A stretch of 64,000 nucleotides of DNA from Bradyrhizobium icense (GCF_001693385.1 NZ_CP016428.1:682001-746000); one strand, 5' to 3'. Shown: positions 48,711 through 58,049, counted from the stretch's first letter. Numbers and translations are program-made. Notes: a model not told the origin generated them from the sequence alone.

Positions 48711-50621
48711 ATGAACATCCAAGACAACAGCCGCTACCACGAGGTCCATGCCCGCTCGCTGGCGGACCCGGAAGCATTTTGGGCCGAGGCGGCGCGCGAG
48801 ATCGACTGGATCGAGCCGGCCAAAAAGATCTTCGATCCCTCGATGGGCGTCTATGGCCAATGGTTCGCCGGCGCCGCGGTCAATACCTGTTACAACGCGC
48901 TCGACCGCCATGTCGCGGGCGGACGCGCCGACCAGGTCGCGCTGATCCACGATTCGCCGCTTACCGATACCATCTCGAAATTCACCTACGCCGAGATGCT
49001 GAAGGAGGTGCAGACGCTCGCCGCCGTGATGACCGATTTCGGCGTCGCCAAGGGCGACCGCGTCATCCTCTATATGCCGCTGGTCCCGGAAGCGGTTTTT
49101 GCGATGCTGGCCTGTGCGCGCATCGGTGCAGTGCACAGTGTGGTGTTCGGCGGCTTTGCTGCGAAAGAACTTGCGACCCGGATCGAGGACGCCAAGCCCA
49201 AGCTGATCTTATCGGCGAGTTGCGGGATCGAGCCTGGCCGCATCGTGCAATACAAGCCGCTGCTCGACGAGGCGATCAAACTCTCCAGTGTCAAGCCGCA
49301 GGCTTGCATTATCCTGCAGCGGCCGCAGCATCTTTGCGAACTCACGGCCGGCCGCGATCACGACTGGGCGGCGCTGCGCCGCGCGGCGCTCGACGCCGGC
49401 AAGGCCGCACCCTGCACGCCGGTGCTCGCGACCGATCCGCTTTATATTCTCTATACCTCAGGCACCACGGGAATTCCCAAGGGTGTCGTGCGCGACAATG
49501 GCGGGCATCTGGTCGCGCTGAAATGGTCGATGTTCAATCTCTACGGCGTCAAGCCCGGCGAAGTCTGGTGGTGCGGCTCCGATATCGGCTGGGTGGTCGG
49601 CCACAGCTACATCGTCTACGGCCCGCTGATTCATGGCGCGACCTCGATCATGTATGAGGGCAAGCCGATCGGCACGCCGGACGCCGGCGCGTTCTGGCGC
49701 GTCATTTCCGAGCACAAGGCCGTCGCGCTGTTCACTGCGCCGACCGCCTTCCGTGCCATCCGCAAGGAGGATCCGGACGGTGCCTTCATCCGCAAATACG
49801 ATCTGTCGAAGTTCCGCACACTGTTTTTGGCCGGCGAGCGCGCCGATCCGCCGACGGTGGAATGGGCGGAGGCGCAGTTGAAGGTGCCGGTCATCGATCA
49901 CTGGTGGCAGACCGAGACCGGCTGGTGCATCGCCGGCAACCCGGTGGGCCTTGGCATGTTGCCGGTCAAGCATGGCTCGCCGACGGTGCCGATGCCGGGC
50001 TATCAGGTGGACGTGGTCGACGAGGCCTCCAGGCCGGTGCCGGCGGGCACCATGGGCTCGATCGTGATCAAGCTGCCGATGCCGCCCGGCTGCCTGCCGA
50101 CACTGTGGCAGCAGGATGAGCGCTTCAAGGAAGCCTACCTCACCGAGTTTCCCGGCTACTACAAGACGTCTGATGCCGGCTACAAAGATGAGGACGGCTA
50201 TGTCTGGGTGATGGGCCGTACCGACGATATCATCAATGTCGCCGGCCATAGGCTTTCCACCGGCGGCATGGAGGAAATTCTGGCCTCTCACCCCGATGTC
50301 GCCGAATGCGCAGTGCTCGGCATCAAGGACGCGATCAAGGGCGAAGTGCCTTGCGGCTTCCTGGTGCTGAAGGCCGGCGTCACACGCAAGCCGGCCGAGA
50401 TCGAAAAGGAGATCGTGGCGCTGGTGCGCGAAAAACTTGGTCCCGTCGCAGCCTTCAAGCTCGCGATCACGGTCGGCCGTTTGCCGAAGACGCGTTCCGG
50501 AAAAATCCTGCGCGGCACCATCAAGAAGATCGCCGACGGCGAAAGCTGGACCATGCCGGCGACGATCGAGGATCCCAAGGTGCTCGACGAAATCGGCGAT
50601 GCGCTGAAGGGCAGGGTGTGA
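48711..50621 (+). CDS. prpE: Propionyl-CoA synthetase
   Basis: A 636-residue acyl-AMP-forming ligase converting propionate, ATP and CoA to propionyl-CoA. The N-terminal ACAS region has FWAEAAREIDWIEPAKKIFD. The AMP motif is YTSGTTGIPKGVVRDNGGH, where PKGVVRDNGG is typical of PrpE rather than acetyl-CoA synthetase. HWWQTETGW and the hinge GRTDDIINVAGHRLSTGGME follow, with the reactive lysine in LPKTRSGKILRGT. Length is normal. It is monocistronic here; repeats lie after the stop. Start ATG follows GGGGAGTGCGCC. Confidence 0.95.
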   Translation: MNIQDNSRYHEVHARSLADPEAFWAEAAREIDWIEPAKKIFDPSMGVYGQWFAGAAVNTCYNALDRHVAGGRADQVALIHDSPLTDTISKFTYAEMLKEVQTLAAVMTDFGVAKGDRVILYMPLVPEAVFAMLACARIGAVHSVVFGGFAAKELATRIEDAKPKLILSASCGIEPGRIVQYKPLLDEAIKLSSVKPQACIILQRPQHLCELTAGRDHDWAALRRAALDAGKAAPCTPVLATDPLYILYTSGTTGIPKGVVRDNGGHLVALKWSMFNLYGVKPGEVWWCGSDIGWVVGHSYIVYGPLIHGATSIMYEGKPIGTPDAGAFWRVISEHKAVALFTAPTAFRAIRKEDPDGAFIRKYDLSKFRTLFLAGERADPPTVEWAEAQLKVPVIDHWWQTETGWCIAGNPVGLGMLPVKHGSPTVPMPGYQVDVVDEASRPVPAGTMGSIVIKLPMPPGCLPTLWQQDERFKEAYLTEFPGYYKTSDAGYKDEDGYVWVMGRTDDIINVAGHRLSTGGMEEILASHPDVAECAVLGIKDAIKGEVPCGFLVLKAGVTRKPAEIEKEIVALVREKLGPVAAFKLAITVGRLPKTRSGKILRGTIKKIADGESWTMPATIEDPKVLDEIGDALKGRV

Positions 50622-50628
50622 GCGATCG

Positions 50629-50730
50629 TCGGCGTTCCGGGGCGATGCAAAGCATCGAACTATGGGGCGCCCTTGCGCCCTGAGAACCTCGAGATTCCGG
50701 GTTCGGTCCTACCGACCGCCCCGGAATGAC
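50629..50730. repeat. Dispersed repeat with CCGGAAT ends
   Basis: Imperfect palindromic mosaic: GTTCCGGGGCGATGC, GGGGCGCCCTTGCGCCC, then GATTCCGGG paired with CCCCGGAATGACG. The same terminal part is present at 46660-46755. Typical Bradyrhizobium intergenic repeat by my recognition. Confidence 0.8.
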
Positions 50731-50866
50731 GGTTCCTTGGGCTTGACCCGGACATTCATCATCGTCAAAGCAGGCTGCCATCTTTTCGATGGATTGCAGG
50801 GTCATCCCCGATCAAGTCGGGGACAGGCGCCCGGCAATGACGAGATCGGAAGAACGGGAGCCCCGC

Positions 50867-51136
50867 ATGCAGTCCGGAGTCGCAAAGCATTTCGTCGCCC
50901 TCCTGCTCATCGCACCACTGCTCGCGGGCTGCCTCGAACGCGGCCAGCCGACCATGGTCGACACCAGCGCCGACGATGACGCGTTCTGTCGCTCCAACAA
51001 TGTCGCGCCGGGCTCGAACGACTACGTCATCTGCCGCAAGAACCGCGACGTCCAGCGTGCCAATGCCAACGCGCGTACCGACCGCGCGCAGCGCAATCTC
51101 GCCGAGCAGATGTTGAACAATCCGACCAGGCCATAA
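50867..51136 (+). CDS. Small lipoprotein
   Basis: The ATG at 50867 follows GGGAG. The 89-residue product has a lipoprotein signal (MQSGVAKHFVALLLIAPLLA then GC), with the lipobox LLAGC and Cys22 as lipid-bearing residue. The mature part is polar with two Cys (FCRSNN, VICRKN) and many Asn/Arg/Asp, ending in a helical tail (ARTDRAQRNLAEQMLNN). An in-frame extension to 50789 is not credible. A DUF6494 gene follows after 12 bases, so the two are probably cotranscribed. Confidence 0.85.
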   Translation: MQSGVAKHFVALLLIAPLLAGCLERGQPTMVDTSADDDAFCRSNNVAPGSNDYVICRKNRDVQRANANARTDRAQRNLAEQMLNNPTRP

Positions 51137-51148
51137 CGGGAGGCCACC

Positions 51149-51355
51149 ATGAACGAAGACATCTTCAATACCAGCCTGCGCAAGTTCCTGAAGCAAGTCG
51201 GCGTCACCTCGCAGCGCGAAATCGAAAAGGCGGTGCGCGACGCGATCGAGACGGGCAAGCTGAAGGGCCATGAGAAGTTGCCAGCGAAGATGGTTCTGAC
51301 CATCGGTGGCGTCGCGCTCACGCATGAAGTGAACGACGAGATCGAGCTGGGCTAG
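51149..51355 (+). CDS. DUF6494 family small protein
   Basis: A 68-residue protein (MNEDIFNTSLRKFLKQVGVT, SQREIEKAVRDAIETGKLKG, MVLTIGGVALTHEVNDEIEL). This small family is widespread in alphaproteobacteria and cyanobacteria, without known function. Ribosome-binding site GGGAGG. Twelve bases separate it from the lipoprotein gene upstream. Confidence 0.88.
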   Translation: MNEDIFNTSLRKFLKQVGVTSQREIEKAVRDAIETGKLKGHEKLPAKMVLTIGGVALTHEVNDEIELG

Positions 51356-51365
51356 CCCAACGACT

Positions 51366-51475
51366 GTCATCACCCGCGAAAGCGGATGATCCAGTACCCC
51401 GGGAAAGCAGTGGTTAGATCGAGAGAGCGCGGCGTACTGGATGCCCCGCTTTCCGCGGGGTCGACGATTGAGTTA
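51366..51475. repeat. Dispersed repeat, GATGATCCAGTA type
   Basis: Shares TGTC-TCACCCGC, TGATCCAGTA and GCGTACTGGAT-GCCC with 54936-55075. The halves are mutually complementary (ATCCAGTAC / GTACTGGAT), so the unit can fold on itself. Confidence 0.8.
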
Positions 51476-51492
51476 GCCGCGCTGTCCGCGGC

Positions 51493-51528
51493 CAAAAACA
51501 AAAACGCGGCAGGTTGCCCCGCCGCGTT
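51493..51528 (-). terminator. Rho-independent terminator after trcR
   Basis: Minus strand: AACGCGGC and GCCGCGTT form a perfect 8-bp stem with a 10-base loop, followed by TTTTTGTTTTT. It lies 27 bases beyond the stop of 51555-52250. Confidence 0.93.
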
Positions 51529-51554
51529 CAACGTCAGCCGTAGCCGATAATCCC

Positions 51555-52250
51555 CTACTCCTCCTCGTCCTGCTTCTTGCCGCCGATATTCTTGAGCTTG
51601 GCGAACACGGCATCGACGTTGAGGTCGTCTTCCGTCTTTTCGCTCGGCTCGAATTCCGGCTCCTTCTTCGTGGTCTCGGAGGCCGGGAGCAGGGTGGCGC
51701 CGCCGTAGGCCGCGGGCACCGGCTTTTCCTTTGCCGCGCGCTGCACCTCGAAATCGAGCTCGATCTGCGAGCACAGGCCGAGCGTAACCGGGTCCATCGG
51801 GGTCAGCGTCGAGGCATTCCAGTGGGTGCGGTCGCGGACGCTTGCGATGGTGGTCTTGGTGGTGCCGACCAGGCGCATGATCTGCGCGTCCTTCAATTCG
51901 GGGTGATTGCGGACCAGCCACAGGATCGCGCTCGGCCGCTCGTGGCGGCGCGATACCGGGGTGTAGCGCGGGCCCTTCTTCTTGGCGGCCGGCGGCAGCA
52001 CCACCTTGCTCTCGCCGAGCTTGAGACGGTAATTCGGGTCCTTTTCGCCCTTTTCGATCTCGTCCCGGGTCAATTGCCCGGTCGAGATCGGGTCCATGCC
52101 CTTGATCCCCTGGGCGGCGTCGCCGTCGGCGATGGCGCGGACCTCGAGGGGATGCATCTTGGTGAAATCGGCCACCTGGTCGAAGGTCAGTGCCGTGTTA
52201 TCGACCAGCCACACGGCCGTCGCCTTGGGCATCAGCGGTGCATTGCTCAT
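51555..52250 (-). CDS. trcR: DUF1013 cell-cycle transcriptional regulator, TrcR-like
   Basis: From ATG 52250, preceded by AAAGGAGA, the product has 231 residues; the frame extends to 52346 but with atypical sequence. The DUF1013 family pattern is visible: MPKATAVWLVDNTALTFDQV, FTKMHPLEVRAIADGDAAQG, IKGMDPISTGQLTRDEIEKG, RHERPSAILWLVRNHPELKD and a helix-turn-helix-like IMRLVGTTKTTIASVRDRTH. It is conserved in alphaproteobacteria and, to my recollection, named TrcR as a cell-cycle regulator. The C-terminal 60 residues are acidic and variable. Divergent from ispH. A terminator follows. Confidence 0.88.
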   Translation of the reverse strand: MSNAPLMPKATAVWLVDNTALTFDQVADFTKMHPLEVRAIADGDAAQGIKGMDPISTGQLTRDEIEKGEKDPNYRLKLGESKVVLPPAAKKKGPRYTPVSRRHERPSAILWLVRNHPELKDAQIMRLVGTTKTTIASVRDRTHWNASTLTPMDPVTLGLCSQIELDFEVQRAAKEKPVPAAYGGATLLPASETTKKEPEFEPSEKTEDDLNVDAVFAKLKNIGGKKQDEEE

Positions 52251-52468
52251 GGCAAATCTCCTTTGTGCCTCGCCCACCTCTTTTTGGAGGCGAAGCCTAT
52301 GGTCATCGGTGATGACGGGAATTAGGGCGCTATATACGCCTTCCAACCCCTTTGGCGCAATGGTCTGCTAAAGTGCCTTGACACAGCCCGAAAGCAGTCC
52401 CAAGTCCTTATTCGAATTGGCCGTTCCCTGCCCGCCGGCAAGGGGTGATTCGGTCCCGAGATAGCCCC

Positions 52469-53437
52469 ATGCCAGCCAAACCAGACCTCAGAATCGTGCT
52501 TTGTTCCCCCCGTGGCTTCTGCGCCGGGGTTGTGCGGGCTATCGATACCGTGGAGCGCGCGCTCGCCATCTATGGCGCCCCCGTCTATGTCCGGCACGAG
52601 ATCGTGCACAACCGCTACGTGGTGGACAGCCTGAAGACCAAGGGCGCGATTTTCGTCGAGGAACTGGCTGAAATCCCCGACAATACCAACGCCCCGGTGG
52701 TGTTTTCGGCCCACGGGGTTCCCAAATCGGTGCCTGCGGATGCCAGGGCCCGCAATTTCTTCTCGCTCGACGCCACCTGCCCGCTGGTCACCAAGGTGCA
52801 CCGCGAGGCCGCGATCCATTTCAAGCGCGGCCGTGAAATCCTGCTGATCGGGCATTCGCACCACCCCGAAGTGGTCGGCACGCTCGGCCAATTGCCGACG
52901 GGCGCGGTGACGCTGATCGAGACCGCCGACGATGCCAAGACATTTACGCCGAAGGATCCGAACAACCTCGCTTTCGTGACGCAAACGACGCTGTCGATCG
53001 ACGATACCGCCGAGATCGTAGCTCTGCTCAAGGAGCGCTTCCCGAACATCAACGGCCCGCACAAGGAAGACATCTGCTACGCCACCACCAACCGCCAGCT
53101 CGCGGTGAAGAAGGTGGCGCCGGTGGTTGATGCCCTGATCGTGGTCGGCGCGCCGAACTCGTCGAACTCGCAGCGCCTGCGCGAAGTCGCCGAGCGCGAG
53201 GGCTGCCCGGTCTCGGTGCTGGCGCAGCGCGCCTCGGATCTCGACTGGTCGCGCTTCGAGGGCATCAAGAGTCTCGGCATCACGGCGGGCGCGTCCGCGC
53301 CGGAAGTGATCGTCGAGGAGATCATGGGCGCCTTCGCCGAGCGCTTCGAATTGCATGTGGAGACGGTGTCGGCCGCGGAGGAGAACGAGTTCTTCCCGCT
53401 GCCGCGCTCGCTGCGGCCCGAAGCTGCCGCCGAGTAG
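52469..53437 (+). CDS. ispH: 4-hydroxy-3-methylbut-2-enyl diphosphate reductase
   Basis: The last enzyme of the non-mevalonate isoprenoid pathway, reducing HMBPP to IPP and DMAPP through a 4Fe-4S cluster. From ATG 52469 the product has 322 residues. The cluster cysteines are C18 (RGFCAGV), C104 (DATCPLV) and C203 (EDICYAT). [20 protein letters not shown] and NSSNSQRL are present too. A GTG at 52445 would add eight residues. It is followed five bases later by thrB and then rnhA in one direction, an order I know from Bradyrhizobium-type genomes. Confidence 0.97.
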   Translation: MPAKPDLRIVLCSPRGFCAGVVRAIDTVERALAIYGAPVYVRHEIVHNRYVVDSLKTKGAIFVEELAEIPDNTNAPVVFSAHGVPKSVPADARARNFFSLDATCPLVTKVHREAAIHFKRGREILLIGHSHHPEVVGTLGQLPTGAVTLIETADDAKTFTPKDPNNLAFVTQTTLSIDDTAEIVALLKERFPNINGPHKEDICYATTNRQLAVKKVAPVVDALIVVGAPNSSNSQRLREVAEREGCPVSVLAQRASDLDWSRFEGIKSLGITAGASAPEVIVEEIMGAFAERFELHVETVSAAEENEFFPLPRSLRPEAAAE

Positions 53438-53442
53438 TCGCG

Positions 53443-54423
53443 ATGGCGGTTTACACCGACGTCGCCGCCGAAGACCTCGCGGAGTTCCTGAAAGGCTACG
53501 ACATCGGCGAGTTGCTCTCCTACAAGGGCATCGCCGAGGGCGTCGAGAATTCCAACTTCCTGCTGCATACCAGCAACGGCGCCTTCATCCTCACGCTCTA
53601 CGAAAAGCGCGTGGCGGTGGACGATTTGCCGTACTTCCTGTCGCTGATGGCGCATCTGGCCGAGCGCGGCGTGCGTTGCCCGCAGCCCGCCCGTAACCGC
53701 AAGGGCGAGGTCTACAGCGAACTGGCCGGGCGTCCGGCGGCGGTCATCAACTTCCTCGAGGGCATGTGGCCGCGCCGGCCCAACGCCGTGCATTGCACCG
53801 GCGTCGGCGAGGCGCTGGCGAAGATGCATCTGGCCGGCCGCGACTTCCCGATGTTCCGCAAGAATCCGTTGTCGGTCGAGGGCTGGCGGCCGTTGTTCGA
53901 TCTCGCGGCACCGCGCGCCGACAGCGTCGCGCCTGGCTTGCAGGACTTCATCACGCGCGAGCTCGATCACCTCGAGGCGTGCTGGCCGAAAGATCTGCCG
54001 CTCGGCGTCATTCACGCCGATCTGTTTCCCGACAACGTCTTCTTCCTCGGCGACAAATTGTCGGGCCTGATCGACTTTCCGTTTTCCTGTAACGACATCC
54101 TGGCCTACGACGTCGCGATCTGCCTGAACGCGTGGTGTTTCGAGACCGATCATTCGTTCAACGTCACCAAGGCCCGCGCGCTGCTCAACGCCTACGGCCG
54201 CGAGCGGCAACTGTCCGAGGCCGAACAGGAAGCGCTGCCGCTGCTCGCGCGCGGCTCGGCACTGCGTTTCCTGCTGACGCGGCTGGTCGATTTTCTCAAC
54301 GTGCCGCCGGGCGCGCTGGTGAAGCCGAAAGACCCGCTGGAATATGTCCGCAAGCTGCGCTTCCACCGGAATGTCGCCAGCGTGCGCGATTACGGCCTGA
54401 CGCAAGCGGGATGCGTCGCTTGA
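53443..54423 (+). CDS. thrB: Homoserine kinase, APH-type (ThrB-II)
   Basis: A 326-residue kinase of the choline/aminoglycoside phosphotransferase fold that phosphorylates homoserine for threonine synthesis. Visible features are [20 protein letters not shown] near the ATP site, the catalytic loop [15 protein letters not shown], and the metal-binding [15 protein letters not shown]. It starts five bases after the ispH stop, and the following rnhA gene starts inside its end. Length and order are normal for rhizobia. Confidence 0.95.
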   Translation: MAVYTDVAAEDLAEFLKGYDIGELLSYKGIAEGVENSNFLLHTSNGAFILTLYEKRVAVDDLPYFLSLMAHLAERGVRCPQPARNRKGEVYSELAGRPAAVINFLEGMWPRRPNAVHCTGVGEALAKMHLAGRDFPMFRKNPLSVEGWRPLFDLAAPRADSVAPGLQDFITRELDHLEACWPKDLPLGVIHADLFPDNVFFLGDKLSGLIDFPFSCNDILAYDVAICLNAWCFETDHSFNVTKARALLNAYGRERQLSEAEQEALPLLARGSALRFLLTRLVDFLNVPPGALVKPKDPLEYVRKLRFHRNVASVRDYGLTQAGCVA

Positions 54424-54884
54424 GCGAACTGCCTAACGTAACGGTCTTCACCGACGGCGCCTGTTCGGGCAATCCGGGCCCCGGCGGCTGGGGCGCGATC
54501 CTGAGGTTCGGCGACAAAGAGAAAGAACTGAAAGGCGGCGAGCCGCATACCACCAACAACCGCATGGAGCTGATGGCGGCGATCTCGGCGCTGGAAGCAC
54601 TGAAAAAGCCGTGCGTGGTCGATCTCACTACCGACAGCCAGTATGTCCGCCAGGGCATCAGCGGCTGGATCCACGGCTGGAAGCGCAACGGCTGGCGCAC
54701 GGCGGACAAGAAGCCCGTCAAGAACGTCGATCTCTGGCAGCGCCTCGACGCTGCGCTGAAGCCGCACCAGGTACGCTGGCACTGGATCAAGGGCCACGCC
54801 GGCCACGCCGAAAACGAGCGCGCCGACCAATTGGCCCGCGAGGGCGTGGCGATGGCGAGGCTGCAGCAGAGGGTGGGGAAATAG
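54411..54884 (+). CDS. rnhA: Ribonuclease HI
   Basis: A 157-residue enzyme cutting RNA in RNA-DNA hybrids. The start ATG at 54411 overlaps the thrB end by 13 bases; a TTG at 54420 is the alternative. The four metal-binding carboxylates are visible: D15 ([11 protein letters not shown]), E53 (RMELMAAI), D75 ([10 protein letters not shown]) and D139 (NERADQLA), with the catalytic His in [11 protein letters not shown]. The basic handle region [17 protein letters not shown] is present. Cytoplasmic, replication and repair. Cotranscribed with ispH-thrB. Confidence 0.97.
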   Translation: MRRLSELPNVTVFTDGACSGNPGPGGWGAILRFGDKEKELKGGEPHTTNNRMELMAAISALEALKKPCVVDLTTDSQYVRQGISGWIHGWKRNGWRTADKKPVKNVDLWQRLDAALKPHQVRWHWIKGHAGHAENERADQLAREGVAMARLQQRVGK

Positions 54885-54893
54885 CGGGGATTC

Positions 54894-54929
54894 GTAGGAT
54901 GGGTAGAGCGTACGCTCTACCCATCCTAC
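54894..54929. repeat. 36-bp perfect palindrome
   Basis: The left half GTAGGATGGGTAGAGCGT is the exact complement of the right half, without a loop. It begins nine bases beyond the rnhA stop. It belongs to the GTAGGATGGG palindromic repeat type common in Bradyrhizobium, and it could help terminate or stabilise the transcript. Confidence 0.88.
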
Positions 54930-54935
54930 ACGCTG

Positions 54936-55075
54936 TCGTCACCCGCCAACGGGTCGCGCGAATGCGCGCCCGATGACAGGCTCCGGCGGGTGATCCAGTA
55001 TTCCAGAGACGTTGAGAAAATTCGGAGAAGCCACAGCGTACTGGATCGCCCGGCCAAGCCGGGCGACGACAGTTC
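54936..55075. repeat. Dispersed repeat, GATGATCCAGTA type, second copy
   Basis: Homologous to 51366-51475 (TGTCGTCACCCGC, GGTGATCCAGTATTCC, GCGTACTGGATCGCCC), with an extra GC-rich segment near 54955-54985. GGCTTGGCCGGGC-type complement closes the end. Confidence 0.8.
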
Positions 55076-55096
55076 AGTTTGCGGTGAGCACTCCGC

Positions 55097-55588
55097 TCAC
55101 AACTGCCCCAGCAGCGTATCGCCGCCGGAAACCTCGACCTTGCCGGGTGCCGGCTCGAGGTTGAGCTTCTTGACGACGCCGTCTTCCACCAGCATCGAGT
55201 AGCGCTTGGAACGGATGCCGAGGCCATTGCCGGAGGCATCTAGCTCCATGCCGATCGCCTTGGTGAAGTCGGCATTGCCGTCGGCGAGGAACACGGCTTC
55301 GTCGCGCTGGTCCGTGTCGCGCTTCCACGCATTCATCACGAAGGCGTCGTTGACGGAGACGATGGCGATGGTGTTCACGCCCTTGTCCTTGATCGCATAG
55401 GCGTTGAGGAAGATGCTCGGCAGGTGCATCTTGTGGCAGGTGCCGGTATAGGCGCCGGGCACCGCGAACAGCGCTACCTTCTTGCCCTTGAAAATGTCGT
55501 CGGTGGTTTTGACCTGCGGTCCTTCCGCCGTCATCACGCGAAACTTGGCTTCCGGCAGCTTGTCGCCAACTTGGATCGTCATCGTCAA
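55097..55588 (-). CDS. Peroxiredoxin, Prx5-like
   Basis: A 163-residue thiol peroxidase of the Prx5/AhpC-TSA (redoxin) type. The active-site segment is FAVPGAYTGTCHKMHLPSI, where Cys replaces the PxxxTxxC position and the Thr is four residues before it, typical for Prx5. NTIAIVSVNDAFVMNAWK and DGNADFTKAIGMELDASGNG follow. A second conserved Cys is not evident, so it may work as a 1-Cys enzyme needing glutathione or thioredoxin. The first ATG (55588) lies eight bases after GGGAG and is preferred to the second. Confidence 0.94.
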   Translation of the reverse strand: MTMTIQVGDKLPEAKFRVMTAEGPQVKTTDDIFKGKKVALFAVPGAYTGTCHKMHLPSIFLNAYAIKDKGVNTIAIVSVNDAFVMNAWKRDTDQRDEAVFLADGNADFTKAIGMELDASGNGLGIRSKRYSMLVEDGVVKKLNLEPAPGKVEVSGGDTLLGQL

Positions 55589-55618
55589 TTCTCCCTCAAT
55601 GAGCGGTGTGTGTTTATA

Positions 55619-55690
55619 GCGTTTTCGAGCGAAGTGGGTACCGGTTCGCGTGAAGAAGAAGTGGGTACCGGTTCGCGTGAAGAAAACGCG
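55619..55690. repeat. Dispersed repeat, GCGTTTTCGAGCG type, with internal duplication
   Basis: AGCGTTTTCGAGCGAAGTGG starts the unit, and GAAGAAAACGCGTCAAAAC ends it. The phrase GAAGTGGGTACCGGTTCGCG appears twice in tandem. A copy in the opposite orientation is at 58080-58190. Typical Bradyrhizobium repeat by recognition. Confidence 0.85.
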
Positions 55691-55794
55691 TCAAAACAAG
55701 GATCTGGAGCGGACGCGCCAGACCGGGCGGGTGACCGGCACAATATTCGTCAGGCTCGAAACGGCAACGGTCGAGACCGTTCACGCTTGCGTCA

Positions 55795-56346
55795 TCACGG
55801 CGAAAAGCCGCCTTCATCGAGGAATGCTTGCTCCTCGGGCGTGATGGCACGACCTAAAATCCGGTTGCGGTGAGGGAAACGCCCGAAGCGGCGGATGATG
55901 TCGGCGTGATGCTCGGCCCATTTCAGGCTTTCGGTATGGCCGGCCGCGCGCGACAGCTCGATACAGCGCAACTGGTCGCCCAGGTGCTCCGAATGCATGA
56001 AGGGCAGATAGAGGAATTCACGCAAGGCGGGATCGATCCGCACGTCCACGCCGCGATCGACGGCGCGGTGCGCCACCTCGCGCGCGAGGCGGTCGCTGGC
56101 GTAGGTCCTGATGTCGCCGCGGAACATGTTGCGGGGAAACTGGTCGAGCACGATGACGAGCGCCAGCGCGCCGTCATCGCTCGTCTCCCATGACGATAGT
56201 TCGCCGGCCGCCGCCTTCTGCCAAAGACCGAGAAAGCGCCGGTGCACCTCCGCATCGAAAGCGTCGTCGCGCATGTACCAGCGATCAGGGCCGGCGTCGC
56301 GCCAGAACGCCAGAATGTCGGCCGGCGCGACGGAAGCCTCGGTCAT
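55795..56346 (-). CDS. DUF924 family protein
   Basis: A 183-residue helical TPR-like protein with family motifs ILAFWRDAGPDRWYMRDDAF, ALALVIVLDQFPRNMFRGD, ALREFLYLPFMHSEHLGDQL and FGRFPHRNRILGRAITPEEQ. The family is widespread in proteobacteria and eukaryotes, without firm function. It is complete, cytoplasmic, and ends about 100 bases before the dispersed repeat. The fadD-like gene lies 20 bases upstream... of its start region on the same strand, so the two may be cotranscribed. Confidence 0.93.
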   Translation of the reverse strand: MTEASVAPADILAFWRDAGPDRWYMRDDAFDAEVHRRFLGLWQKAAAGELSSWETSDDGALALVIVLDQFPRNMFRGDIRTYASDRLAREVAHRAVDRGVDVRIDPALREFLYLPFMHSEHLGDQLRCIELSRAAGHTESLKWAEHHADIIRRFGRFPHRNRILGRAITPEEQAFLDEGGFSP

Positions 56347-56366
56347 ACAAGAACGCCCGGTGCGCC

Positions 56367-58049
56367 TTACGCCGCGGCCTTCTTCTCGTCGCGCAGTTCG
56401 CGGCGCAGGATCTTGCCGACATTGGTCTTCGGCAGATCGGTCCTGAACTCGATCTGCTTGGGGACCTTGTAGGCGGTGAGCTGCGTGGCGCAGTACTTGA
56501 TGACGTCATCGGCGGTGAGGTTTTGGTCCTTCTTGACGATGAAGGCCTTTACCGCCTCGCCGGATTTGGCGTCGGCGACGCCGATCACCGCGCATTCCAG
56601 CACGCCCGGATGGCTGGCGATCACTTCCTCGATCTCGTTCGGATAGACGTTGAAGCCGGAGACCAGGATCATGTCCTTCTTGCGGTCGACGATCTTGGTG
56701 TAGCCCCGCTCGTCCATGACGCCGATGTCGCCGGTGCGGAAGAAGCCGTCCGCGGTCATGACGGCCGCAGTCTCTTCCGGCCGGTTCCAGTAGCCGGCCA
56801 TCACTTGCGGACCCTTGGCGCAGATCTCGCCGGCTTCGCCGAGCGGCACTTCCTTGCCGTCGTCGTCGCGGATCGAGATGTAGGTCGAGGGCACCGGAAT
56901 GCCGATCGAACCTGAGAACTGGTCGGTGTCCGCGGGATTGCAGGTCAGCGTCGGCGAGGTCTCGGACAAGCCATAGCCTTCGGACAGCGCGCAGCCGGTG
57001 ACCTTGAGCCACTTCTCGGCGACGGGCTTCTGCGTCGCCATGCCACCGCCGAACGAGGTCTTCAGCTTGGAGAAGTCGAGCTTGTCGAAGCCGGGCGCGT
57101 TGAGCAGGGCGTTGTAGAGCGTGTTGACTGCCGGGAAGCTGTTTACCTGGTACTTCTGCAACTCCTTGATGAAGCCCGGTATGTCGCGCGGGTTCGGAAT
57201 CAACAGGTTGACGCCGCCGGCGCGCATCGCCAGCAGGAAGCACGCCGTCAGCGCGAAGATGTGATAGAGCGGCAGCGCGCAGACGATGAAGAGCTGATCG
57301 ACATGCGGCGGCTTCTTCAGCGCCGGCTGCAGCCAGGCGTCGTTCTGCAGCACGTTGGCGAGAATGTTGCGGTGGAGCAGGGTGGCGCCCTTGGAAACGC
57401 CCGTGGTGCCGCCGGTATATTGCAGGAAGGCGACGTCCTCGCGCGTGAGCTGCGGCTTGTTGAGCTTCATGCTACGGCCGGCGGCGAGCGCCTCGTTGAA
57501 CGAGACAGAGCCTGGAAGCGACCAGGCCGGCACCATCTTCTTCACCTTGCGCACGACGAGGTTGACGATCACGCCCTTGAAGCCGAGCAGATCGCCCATG
57601 CTGCCGACGATCACGTGCTTGACGGACGTCTTCGCGATGACCTGCTGCACGGTGGTGGCAAAATTCTCCAGAACGATGATCGCTTCCGCGCCGGAATCCT
57701 TGAGCTGATGCTCGAGCTCGCGCGGGGTGTAGAGCGGATTGACGTTCACCACCGCATAGCCGGCGCGCAGCACGGCGGCGGTCGAGACCGGGTATTGCAG
57801 CACGTTCGGCATCATCAGCGCGACGCGGGCGCCCTTTTGCAGGCCCTTGCTCTGCAGGTAAGCGCCGAGTGCGGCCGACATCTCGTCGAGGTCGCGGTAA
57901 CTGATCGACTTGTCCATGCAGATGAACGCCTTGCGATCGGCGAACTTCTTGAAGCTTTCTTCCAACAGCTCGACCAGCGACGAGTATTGGGTGACGTCGA
58001 TCTCGGCTGGCACGCCGGCCGGATATTGCTTGAGCCAGATCCGCTCCAT
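56367..58049 (-). CDS. fadD: Long-chain fatty-acid--CoA ligase
   Basis: A 560-residue acyl-CoA synthetase that activates fatty acids through an acyl-AMP intermediate. The AMP-binding motif is YTGGTTGVSKGATLLHRN; SEGYGLSETSPTL and the FadD-type GDIGVMDERGYTKIVDRKKD plus NVYPNEIEEV follow. The C-terminal lysine lies in LPKTNVGKILRRELR. Length and order match FadD-type enzymes; chain-length preference cannot be told. Probably peripheral to the inner membrane and used in beta-oxidation or lipid synthesis. Followed after 20 bases by the DUF924 gene. Confidence 0.9.
   Translation of the reverse strand: MERIWLKQYPAGVPAEIDVTQYSSLVELLEESFKKFADRKAFICMDKSISYRDLDEMSAALGAYLQSKGLQKGARVALMMPNVLQYPVSTAAVLRAGYAVVNVNPLYTPRELEHQLKDSGAEAIIVLENFATTVQQVIAKTSVKHVIVGSMGDLLGFKGVIVNLVVRKVKKMVPAWSLPGSVSFNEALAAGRSMKLNKPQLTREDVAFLQYTGGTTGVSKGATLLHRNILANVLQNDAWLQPALKKPPHVDQLFIVCALPLYHIFALTACFLLAMRAGGVNLLIPNPRDIPGFIKELQKYQVNSFPAVNTLYNALLNAPGFDKLDFSKLKTSFGGGMATQKPVAEKWLKVTGCALSEGYGLSETSPTLTCNPADTDQFSGSIGIPVPSTYISIRDDDGKEVPLGEAGEICAKGPQVMAGYWNRPEETAAVMTADGFFRTGDIGVMDERGYTKIVDRKKDMILVSGFNVYPNEIEEVIASHPGVLECAVIGVADAKSGEAVKAFIVKKDQNLTADDVIKYCATQLTAYKVPKQIEFRTDLPKTNVGKILRRELRDEKKAAA

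Noticed and set aside
53077..54405. A 442-residue minus-strand frame
   Set aside because: Antisense to ispH and thrB, which have conserved active-site motifs and tight gene spacing.
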